DNA of 64,000 bases from Macrocystis pyrifera (lineage: Eukaryota > Sar > Phaeophyceae > Laminariales > Laminariaceae): positions 4,154,001 through 4,218,000 of the forward strand of contig JASSKH010000021.1 of the NCBI GenBank assembly GCA_031763025.1, given 5' to 3'. The position numbers were made by a program, and so were the translations under genes. This document shows positions 55,301 through 64,000 of the stretch, piece after piece (within the stretch, counting starts at the first letter, position 1; every line of letters starts with the position of its first letter). The notes beneath the pieces were generated by a model. It did not search any database. It was given only the letters and a program-made list of their open reading frames with translations, and was not told the origin of the DNA.

Positions 55301-57769
55301 ATTTGACCCCTACGAGTCTCCATAGCCTTGGTCAATTGAAACTTTGTGCACAATTTCGCGCAAAGGATGCCGATTTCGCCCCCGACAGCCGTGTATTACG
55401 GCATAGCAGAGGCAAAGCACGGGTCGCGTACGGCGTCACGGTTGGGAATTAGCGGTAGTGTTTTCGGGTAAGGGTGTGAGGGGGGCGGCGCTTCAGCAGG
55501 CAGTAAGTAGACCATGCGGCCGTGACGGCGGTGCAGCAGTAGAGCAGCATGCACTTGTAGCTCGTAGCGCCGAGTAGAGGTTCGGGTAGAGTGAAAACCG
55601 AGCGGGACTTCTCTCTCAGTCTCACAGACAGCACGGGCGTCGAACCTGCCTGGTGCACTTGCAGTTTCGTCTCCAAGTGAACCGCCATGCAATACAGTAC
55701 GAAACCCAAAAGGTTCTGACGTTTTGACAGGTATCCTGACAGGGGCTAGGGTTAGGCAAGCGTTTGGGTTGGTGTGACAGATAGGGTCAGGGTTTACACA
55801 TATAGTATATGGTTGGGTCGGGTTGAGCGAAGCTACGAAGAGCTAATATTTTTCCCGTGTCAAATCGCTCCCCTTGACGTAGCGGATAGCAAAGCACGAC
55901 TCTCTGCGTGTGTCCTACGCACAAGATCACGCGTGTAGTGGTGGTGGTGGTGGTGGGCGTATGTGACATGCTACGATGTTCCTCGTGCATGGTATAACGC
56001 TCGTTCCGCTTTGTGCCGACAGGTAAGGACAGTTTCGATATTGACCTCCTGGGGGTCCCAGAAAAACACGAGCTATAAAACATTGGAGATGTGCGACCGT
56101 GTTGTTGTTCTCACGTCAACTCATCGTCAAAAAACCAACCTAGTCTGTGGTCACAGGACAACCTTGAAAAAACTCTGAGAGAGGAAAACTTAGTCGACCG
56201 TCTATTACGGGGCAACACAGTCACCAGAAACGTTTATGGTCGCACTGGCGTTGGATATTCGATACGATACCGATAGACAGAAAACGTAAACTTCGGACTC
56301 GCTACGGTCTCGATATTTGAAATGTTAAAGCTTTCGTTCAATACGTGCATAAAAAACGCGGGGACGGCGGCGGGTATGGACGGCGAAACACGTTAATATG
56401 TACCAGGTACGTGGTATGTACGACACATCGAACGTTCGATAAATGGATACATCGAAACTTTAATTTTCGATATCATATCCAACACTACAGTGAAGTATAC
56501 ACGTAGGGGGATACCGGGTCTTTGGGTCAATCGTGGCTTCTGATTACTCCGGTACAACACGGAAGGCATACCCCCCCTAGCTAACCCCCCCCCCCCCACA
56601 TGAGCACACCCGGTGATACTTTTGTCGGTCCGTTTTTTGTTTATCGTTACTTTATCGCCGGGGATACGCCGAATACCACACCCCCTATACGGAGGCGCGT
56701 CTAAAACCAGCATAAGACCCCAACATTATTGCCAAACCACCTGGTGGGTAGCATTCACCCACAATGAGGCTAGTACTCCTCCTGCTGTGCCCGAAGCCCC
56801 GACCACAGGCGCCGGCAGTAGGTTTGTGGCCAATCACGGTACTTGTCGCGGGTCATCTTAGCGTTTTCTGGAAAACCAACCAGTACGCGATGCAACGGTG
56901 TATTGTTGTTCGGAGCGTTGGCTAGGGTCCAAAGGTTTTGTACATGTGATGTAAGGCAGCAGTTGCTTTCTTGGTGGGGCGGGGGCCTCTGAGGTGTACG
57001 AGTAATCTTCGGGAGTTTTGATATCATTGAATTCCCCTATGGTGGTGTCTGTAACCAGGACATGCGGTGTCTAGGGCTTCCGACGCCTGTTCCGTGAAAC
57101 GCAATGTGAGCTGGAAAGCGTGTGTTTTCCTCACGCGCCGCAGGCGTGTATCCTCCCCACGCCCCCCCCCCGGAGGGCCGCTGAATGCAAAACAATGCGA
57201 CAAATATGCGTGAATGTTCGCCCGAAAACAGTTAAGACAAAGTGTGTTTAGACACCTAAAAACGTTTGTTTCGACCACAGCGAAAAAGAAAGGTGCCTCC
57301 ACTATATCTCACCCGTGCCCAACAAGGTTTTCGCCTCCGGCGAAAAAGGCTGCGCGGCGCGAAACATCGTGTTGCGCTGCGCGCCACACGCCTTCCGACG
57401 CCTGTTGCCCTAAACAGCAATGAATTCCCACCTGACAGTCGCGCCAGCGCAAGAGCTACTTCATGCCCTATCGGTGACCGCTCTGGGGCGTTGTAGCAGG
57501 GCGGAGATCGTTGCAGCCATCTCTGGTTTCAGGCGCGGGCCTCATCACCCCCGGCAGCAATGCTTGGGAATGCAAAAGCAAGCTGGTTCCAGACCGAAGC
57601 CTCTCACGTGTCGGCACACCCCTTGTTATCACACTCCCTGTTGCCGTTATCGCCCCCTGTGTTGTCGACCCCATTGCTATCGCACCCTGTTTTTATCGTG
57701 CCGTCTGCAGTCTTGCCGAGGCCTATAACGCTCCTTAGCAAGCAACCCTATCGATAGCGCACCCCCTCG
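55301..57769. other. Intron sequence without supported gene
   Basis: (GGT)n lies at 55937-55955 and C-runs at about 56587 and 57158. The words ATCGCCGGGGATACG (56650) and ATCACCGGGGATGCG (58480) point to another decayed repeat pair. Forward frames at 57214-57760 overlap in all phases and are not supported. Confidence 0.4.
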
Positions 57770-57774
57770 TGCAA

Positions 57775-58437
57775 ACAAGGTCCGCCTGGTCGGTGAAAGC
57801 CCGACGTGCTCCGTCCCGGCATTGTAGGGATGCGAGGGCCGATGGTCATACGACTACGGCCATGCGTGATATCGAGTACACCCCCATCCCCCCCGCCCCC
57901 CCTATACTATATACCGGGTGTATATATGTATGTATTGGTTGGGTTGGCGTCGGTTGGCGACGACGGTGTAGAACACGCCTCTCGCTGCGTGAGCTAGACA
58001 ACAAGGGTAGGTTTTTTTCTTGTTTTTGCTTTTTGGCGGTCACCACGGCTGGCGGTCGAGTTGGATCATTTTTGTTCGGGGAGAACCTCAACTCCGCACA
58101 AGGGGGATGATCGTATCACGTAGTGTGTATATGGTAAGGCACCCACGAGGCAGATACATAGTAAACCCATTGCTTTCTCTGGAAGTGGCCACACCAGAAA
58201 GCACGTCAATGAATTGACGCTGTCGTCCATATGCAAGAACATCCGCCTTAAAAGCGGTTCTTAGTAGGATGCAGCTCGCCCTTCATGCGAACCGCCCAAC
58301 ACCTCACGGCGCTTCGCGCTTGGTGCAAGCAATGTCTGGTCGGTGACAACCCGACGTCCTCCGTCCCAGCATTGTAGGGATGCGAGGGTCTATGATCAAA
58401 CTACTACGGCCATGCATGATAATGAGTACACCCCCCC
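57775..58437 (+). mobile_element. Repeat R: truncated copy followed by full copy 3
   Basis: 57778-57890 is the 3' part of R (CGACGTGCTCCGTCCCGGCA to GATATCGAGTACA and an interrupted C-run). A full R starts on that tail at about 57895 (CCTATACTATATACC, GGTTGGGTTGGCGTCGG) and ends GAGTACA and C8 at 58437. Again one unit begins exactly at the tail of the previous one. Confidence 0.8.
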
Positions 58438-59190
58438 CGTTACCACACACCCTAGCTGCGGGGTTCCCGCGCATGTTGCTTATCACCGGGGATGCGTTCG
58501 ATAGCACACACACCCTACAACATCACACCCGGTGATATATTTTTAACGAGGTCAAAATTGTTATCACCAAAGTGTGCTTTCTTCCGTGTTATACGTACGA
58601 TATGCCTCCCCCGTCATGGTGCGAGAGCGTGTCAGCATGATAAGCAGTATCATGGTGTGCGCGTGGCGTACAGCTACTTGGGTTGTATTATTTTTCGGTA
58701 AGGAAACCGAACACTGGTATCACCCCGACCAAGCAGCCCGCGTTGTTTTTGTACCACTATGCCCGATACTATAGCAACCGTTTGGTATCTGATATGAAGA
58801 TCAAATGTGGATTATTTTGCGGCTGACTGTAATCGTTAATTATTTTCTCTGCAATTTTTCCCTCTGAGGCAAGCCCACCCGTAAAGAGCGTCGAGCTCGC
58901 ACAGACGTGGGTTGCGATCGTTTTTCAGTGCTCGTTTTCTCTCAACAAGGCACCGTAAGGTTGCTCTCTCAACGTCGAGATATATTTTCGTTCGGAAAAA
59001 AAAGTGCAGATCTTCCGGAAAACACCTTGTCCGGTACCTATGATAACTTGACCAACCTTGCCGTTCTTCTGGAAAAAATCGAGCTCTCAAAAACGATGGC
59101 AGCCCTGTGTTAACTCCACTGCTTTCTCCGGTAAAGCTCTGAAGCGGTCAGTACGATCAATATACCACACCGGTCCTTGCATTTCCTAAC
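58438..59190. other. Intron sequence without supported gene
   Basis: A 68-codon forward frame at 58907-59113 (RRDIFSFGKKSADLPENTL) looks coding-like but has no recognisable family or splice partners. Confidence 0.35.
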
Positions 59191-59191
59191 A

Positions 59192-59460
59192 TTTTGCACA
59201 CCACTGACAGCTCATGATCTATCTGATCTATCTACATTAGATTATCTAATTCCTCACCTACCTTTGCCAGAAGTTGTGCAGGATCTGTATAGTACAGATC
59301 CAACCCAGGAAACATGTGCTACACCATGCGAATTATTACGAGTTCCGCGCGGCATATGATGAGTTACAGCAGTGAATTATTCAAGATCGGGGATACATTT
59401 GCACGCCTTGAACGACTAGATCATGAGGTGGGAATCGATTGTCCGGCCGAGACGGGCAGG
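59192..59460 (+). mobile_element. Family F element, near complete
   Basis: The left end CACACCACTGACAG is followed by CTCATGATCTATCTGATC, GCCAGAAGTTGTGCAGGAT, GATCCAACCCAGGAAACATG, TTCAAGATCGGGGATAC and GGAATCGATTGTCCG, the right terminus. It is about 270 bp and non-coding. Confidence 0.6.
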
Positions 59461-59595
59461 TTTTTATATACGTGGTGCGTGTTTTTTCATCCGTGACGGG
59501 GCGATTTCTCTCTTCTCGTGGTTGTAATTTCTTACACCAAGCACGAGGTTTTGCGCCGTGCGGCGCAACATGCAGTCAGCATACGTACGCGCCTG

Positions 59596-59597
<2 letters not shown>

Positions 59598-59643
<46 letters not shown>

Positions 59644-59652
59644 CAACAGCAG
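59598..59652 (+). repeat. (CAG)n microsatellite
   Basis: About 14 uninterrupted CAG units, then CAA/CAG variants. Confidence 0.95.
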
Positions 59653-59714
59653 CCGGTTCTGATGTTGCCACAGAAGCGACGGGTTAAAATTTGAGACGCG
59701 ACACGTTTCCTTAC

Positions 59715-60124
59715 CCTTTTGGAACCTCGCTCTCGTTTTGGGCGGAAAGACGCTCAAATTGTGAGCAGTTTGTCCCCCAAAACCGGACTGCAATCCTAAA
59801 AGGGGTTGAGGTGGAAGTGCGGTGAGGTGAATTAGGCCTTTCAGTACTGCACTGTGTACTAACACCTAAATCAGGCTCTGATTCCAAGTATTTTTGTCCC
59901 CACAAGAGGACTGCAGTCTTAATAGTATTACAGGGGACCATGGAAAATAGGACCTACGGTACACACGAAAACCTATTTATTTACCTATTTTTTTTCTGAC
60001 AATATTCGGTCCTATTTACTATGATCCCCCTTTACCCCTGTTAGTACCGCAGTCCCAATTTGGGGACAAACCAGTCTAATTCCAAGTCATTTGTCCTCAG
60101 AACGGGACTGCGGTACTAAAAGGG
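59715..60124. mobile_element. Cluster of three MITE2 copies and one MITE1
   Basis: MITE2 copies lie at about 59715-59808, 59838-59925 (eroded) and 60034-60124. The last has clear arms TTAGTACCGCAGTCCC and GGGACTGCGGTACTAAAAGG. A MITE1 (59928-60033; left end TTACAGGGGACC, right end eroded) lies between the second and third copies with a TA on its left. Confidence 0.75.
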
Positions 60125-61618
60125 TTCAAGCTCTATTTTCACCACTCCGCCGGAGGATAGAAAACGACGACAGCAACAAGAACAACAACAACGTGGAGCT
60201 CCCAGCCCATCTGCCTTACCGGCCCTCTTGCCCCTGTGGGTTGCAGAAACGCGCTGTCGTTGATGGCGGTGCGGCGATTCTTTTGTTTCGCTCTCACGAA
60301 GGAGAGGGTGCATCGACTCGTTGGTATCTCCCGTCCATCACGCATTACAGCATACCAGGTAGTCGGTATAGATACAGCTACTGCTGTATGTACTGCAAGA
60401 GAAAGCCGCTATCTCGGGTCCGGCGCTATCAACAGCTGTTTTAAGGAGACTGGCCAGGCTCGGGCAGTCTCGCCTGCATTTCTCGTTGGCTTCAGTGATG
60501 AAAAAAGTACGTATAGACAGCTCTTTTGAAAACTTTTTATTTTATTTTTTTTAATCGTGTACCGGCATTACGCTTACGTGGTATCCGCGCGTTTGGATCT
60601 CCGAAACGTGTTCGGTTCTAGCATGCCCTGCAAAAAGCAGCAATCGACAAACCTTGACGGTGAATCTGCCGAAGGTAGCTATTGACGCACTTTGATTGGC
60701 CGAGGGGTGTATTGAGGTCCGCAGAACTCGGAATAATAAGAAAGACAAAAAGCGGCGAAGCCGCGTTCCTCGTCCGTTCGTGGTCGGTATTTGGTCCGGT
60801 TTGGGGTTATAAGGTTAGAGTTAGGGGTGGGTTGAGTCTACGCCCGTACCTGGGTGCAACCAGGAAGTGCTTCCTAGCCTGTGTACGCGAACGACCTTAC
60901 CCCCACAGAAGATTGACGATCGAGGTGTGTCCGCTCCTCCCTCCAAAGCATATATGCCAGGGGGCGTGCCAGGCAAAGGAAAACACGTGGGCTGTCAAGG
61001 GTGTACATGGAGCCGAGTGCTCCACACGAAAATCTAGTAGTTTGGTGTCAGTCAAGACGTGTCAGTCAAGGCAATGTTGCTGTCTGCCGAAGGGTCAAAG
61101 TACTGCCTCCTGTCATCTTTCCTGCGAAGCACCCGCTTTCTCAAGCGCCGCCCGACCTTCCGCGGCCGCTCGACGGTACCACGCCCCCCCCCCACACAGC
61201 GACCCTCGGTACCCCCGGCGGAAGAAAAGGCGCCGCCGCCGGCTCGGGGAGCGGGGAGCGTTGAAAGGTGCCCTCCTGGGGACGAAATTGCCTGATCTCC
61301 GGAGTGGGGGGAGGGTTGTCCCCGGGAGAGGGGCTGCAACATTCAGGAGCCATGTCCTCTCGGGGAGTTTAGTTGATGTACCTGTCGTTTCGGGTTTCCA
61401 TTTGTATGGAGGAGTTTTTCCCCGGATAAGTTATACTATCCTCCATTCCACGATTATTGGGTATTTTACATACTACTATACTAATTGCATTGTAAAGGGA
61501 CGTTAAGTCAAGGGGGTCAAACCGCGGTCTACCAGCATATTGGCTCCTAACCCGTTACGCCCTGTTGCCCTGCCTCCTTCACCCCCCCTCGCGCCGCCCT
61601 GACCGTGTGGTCTGTTAG
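60125..61618. other. End of large intron, no supported gene
   Basis: The long forward frame 60682-61506 passes through the dispersed repeat at 60945-61125 and a GC-rich stretch, and shows no domain. I treat it as spurious. The acceptor for the next exon (GTGGTCTGTTAG) ends at 61618 after a C/T-rich tract. Confidence 0.5.
60945..61125 (+). repeat. Dispersed repeat, partner of 55125-55300
   Basis: The word order ATGCCAGGGG, GGCAAAGGAAAACA, GGGCTGTCAAGGGTGT, TCCACAC, TGTCAGTCAAG, GGCAATGTTGCTGTCTG matches the complement of the 55.1-55.3 kb stretch. Confidence 0.55.
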
Positions 61619-62878
61619 GCCCCGCGAGAGCCCCTTGCCCTCGCAACAGCTGAAGAAGACACCCTTCGTCTCCCCGGCCAAGGTCCGCGCTATGTCGGGC
61701 ACGTGGGAGCGAGGCCTTGACCCCGCTAGCGCCGCAGCAGAAGTAGCCGCAGAGGCGTCAGCAGCGGAAGACTCTTCCTACCGCCCCCCCCCTCGGGAAC
61801 GCGGGTCGGAAAATAACTCTAGGGGTGGTGGCGGTGCAACAGGTCGAGACGCGTTATCTCGCAGGGGGCGAGGAGGCGGCGAGACTCGCTCCGAAAGGGA
61901 TCACCTTAGAACCGGTTCCGCCGCCGGCCGCAGCGGAGTAGGCGGAGGCGGCGGGATTCGTGGCGAAAGGGGCGGCAACCGCGGCGAAACGGAACTTGTT
62001 AGGAACGGTTCTGCCGCGGCAGGTGGCCGCGCTGGGGGTGGCGTTCGGGGAGCGGGGTCCGTGCGAACCGGAGGAGGAGGAGGAGGAGGAGGAGGAGACA
62101 GGCGAGAGTATGTTTCTCGCGCCAGCGCTAGAAATGGAAGTGGAAATGGTGGTGGCGGTGGCGGCGGTGGCGGAGGTGGTGCCGTTGACCGGGGGTCAGG
62201 GGAGCCGGATGCGAAGCGCCCTCGTGTGACCAGTACCATCGTGATCGCTGGCGACGACACCGCCAGCTTGGACAACGGCGAGCTTGACCGGTGGAACTCC
62301 GCGCCGGGCGCAGCCGAGGGTGGCCCCGAGGAAGCAGCGGGGGGGGGGGGTGGCGGCGGCAGATGCAGGGGTGGTGCAGGGAAAAAAACGGCGGCGGCAG
62401 CCGAAGAGGAGGAGGCGGTGGTGAGAAGGGGGGCGGGGGGTGGGTTGGAGGCGGACACACTCGAAGATGAGTCGGGCGAGGCTCACGACGGTGGTGGTGG
62501 TGATGATGGGGACGGGGAGGAGCAATCCGGGCCTCGATTCGTCAGCCAGATCGTGGTGGTGCCAGGGGGTGCAAGGGGACGCGCGGCGGCTCGCGGCATC
62601 GTCGATTCCGACCGTTACCTCGGGGAACACAAGTTTTTAGGCAGGTCGGGAGGCCCGGAGGGTGGAAGCGGGGCGAGGCTGGGGGGCGGGGGCGGGGGTG
62701 CGAGAGGGGGTGGGATGCGCGGAAGTCTTGCAAGCAGGCTGGGGCCGCCGATGGGTCGGCCGGTGATGGTGGTCGCGGAGGGCGAGGGGAGCGACCTGGC
62801 CCCGCCGCTGACCGTCCCCTCGAAGCCGGAGTTGCACGCGGCGTACAAGGACGGGGACACGAAGAAGCGAAACCGGAG
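61619..62878 (+). CDS. Pinin-like protein, exon 2
   Basis: The exon starts after the acceptor TCTGTTAG and completes the split Arg codon of exon 1. It runs 420 codons to a donor (CGGAG, then GTGAAT, 62878/62879) in phase 2; unspliced, the frame stops at TGA 62880-62882. Features in order: SPLPSQQLKKTPFVSPAKVR; a long Gly/Arg/Ser-rich low-complexity region; PDAKRPRVTSTIVIAGDD; an acidic region; PRFVSQIVVVPGG; SLASRLGPPMGRP; and TKKRNRR at the very end. In pinin proteins KxRNRRxFG opens the conserved pinin/SDK/memA region, so the diagnostic FG and coiled coil would lie in a third exon not seen. It is very GC rich with Gly-codon runs. The real-exon call is strong; the identity is moderate. Confidence 0.6.
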
Positions 62879-63147
62879 GTGAATTTTCAGCGCACACATC
62901 GGGACAGACCACGACCTAGAGCATCTGTTGTAGATTCCCACACTTGTCATGCTGAGACGTTGTGCTAGAGCTGTTTTATCGCACGTCTCCTACCGGGCAA
63001 CCATCTGCGCATAGAGCTGTGTCGGATCCCACCCGACAAGACATGATGTATACAGGTCGTCAAGATCATGGTGTGTATCCGGGATCTGTCTCCCTCGAAA
63101 AGGTGTGGAGCTTGAAATGGGGATCTGGTCTCTCCGATATGTTAATA
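62879..63147. other. Presumed intron 2, nothing recognised
   Basis: Short stretch before a family F copy. CCCACCCGACAAGAC and TGTCTCCCTCG words have no assignment. Confidence 0.4.
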
Positions 63148-63420
63148 TTTCACCCGTCGGACAGCTCATGATCTATCTTTATCTACTGTAGGTCATCTAT
63201 AACCTAGCCTGCGGCTGTGAGATGCTGTGCAAGAGCTGTGTCGTACAGATCCAACCCAGGAGACACGTCCCACAGTAGATGGATCATGCAGGTTGAACGG
63301 TTCCCAACCGGCAAGATGAGCCAGACCTTACCATAGATCAGGAATAGTTATGTGCCCTCAAATGCGTTAGATCATGAAGTAGGGATCGATTATCTACCCC
63401 GAGCCATGCAAGCTTTGCAC
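63148..63420 (+). mobile_element. Family F copy, diverged
   Basis: TTCACCCGTCGGACAG, then CTCATGATCTATC, ACAGATCCAACCCAGGAGAC, AACCGGCAAGATGAG and GAAGTAGGGATCGATTATC follow the family F order. Confidence 0.55.
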
Positions 63421-64000
63421 CGAAGACTATTGCACGCACGTTTTTGCTGTTGTTTGTTGTTGTTGTTGTTGGTTGGGTAGTTGCATCTGACGTTTATTGA
63501 ATGCTTTGTTCGTTTGTTACCGATGTTTTATTGTGCACCGTTGTCGCTGTGTTGCTTTCCTGTTGCGAGGCATCAGGTGTCTGATATTTTTGGGCTTTTG
63601 CGGTGTTTGTTGTTGCTGCTTGACGTCGCCCAGCTGCGTCTGGTGTCGCTGCTCGTGTAAGCTCTGCTGCGTTTGTTTGTGTTGCGCACCACTTCGAAGT
63701 ATGTAGCTTTTGCTGTGTCTTTTTCGTTGTTGCTTGATGTGCCTCGCTTTTGTGTGTTCGGGTTGCTTGCCGTGCTTTGCTGTGTTTTGTTTTCGGTTGC
63801 TCGGTGCGGTATGTATGTTTTGCCGTCGCTGTTGCTTACTAGGGTTTGGTATTAGTTTCTTTGCTTTGCTTTGCTTTGCTCTGCTCTGCTTCGCTGTGTT
63901 CGTTGCTTTCTTGCTGCTGTTCTCTCGTGTATATATATGTTGCTTGTTGCTGCCGCCTGTTGTCGGCCGGTGTCTGTGTGCCTGTTTGCTCGTTCTCGAC
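63421..64000. other. T/G-rich sequence, no supported gene
   Basis: (GTT)n lies at 63440-63472 and (CTTTG)n, then CTCTG, at 63858-63895. Cys/Leu-rich frames are by-products of the base composition. Confidence 0.5.

Noticed and set aside
60682..61506. 274-codon forward ORF
   Set aside because: It crosses a dispersed repeat (60945-61125), lacks any domain or consistent composition, and lies in a presumed intron.
61901..62458. Minus-strand Pro-rich ORF of 185 codons
   Set aside because: It is the complement of Gly-rich low-complexity coding sequence in the pinin-like exon.

Overview
The window looks like nuclear DNA of a photosynthetic stramenopile, most probably a brown alga or close relative. 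The evidence is GT-AG introns, a signal peptide followed by an F at the predicted cleavage site (the bipartite targeting seen in plastid proteins of heterokont algae), a plastid lipid-associated (PAP/fibrillin) C-terminal domain, abundant CTG/CAG triplet repeats, and very dense transposable elements. There is no operon structure, no CRISPR array and no prokaryotic gene packing. The species call is an inference.

Layout. 1-7.4 kb: two copies (A, B) of a terminal-inverted-repeat element carrying 42-bp subterminal repeats, around an unrecognised multi-exon hypothetical locus (1.56-4.03 kb). 7.7-12.5 kb: a 26-monomer, 188-bp satellite with higher-order structure. 13.0-13.3 kb: an interstitial telomere-like (CCCTAA)n tract centred between inverted arrays of an 8-mer. 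13.9-14.1 kb: a CTG microsatellite. 15.17 kb: first exon of a plastid-targeted, fibrillin-like gene whose probable last exon ends at 36.53 kb. If they are one gene, a roughly 20-kb interval of mobile DNA separates them. That interval holds a tyrosine-recombinase pseudogene split by back-to-back elements C and D (16.3-22.1 kb), a hAT-like MITE with (GGGTC)n, complex tandem repeats (24.3-26.8 kb), opposed pentanucleotide arrays (29.5 and 30.6 kb) and LTR-like repeats (31.6 and 34.9 kb).

42-48.5 kb holds a decayed APE-type LINE and a 550-bp SINE-like repeat, both ending in poly(C) tails and inserted end to end into each other's tails. A 105-bp Tc1/mariner-like MITE sits inside the LINE reverse-transcriptase ORF and its removal restores the frame. 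49.4-51.0 kb is a miniature LTR element (TRIM) with a 4-bp target duplication supported by a paralogous empty site. 51.2-52.6 kb has two foldback elements, followed by tRNA-like SINE repeats. 54.14-62.88 kb carries two phase-matched exons of a pinin-like RNA-processing gene separated by a 7.26-kb intron packed with repeats.

Very little of the window is host coding sequence: two or three genes, each bloated by mobile DNA. The main biological content is the layered record of element families: the shared-TIR A-D and F families, MITE1, MITE2, family E, and the poly(C) LINE/SINE pair. Family names used here are local labels.
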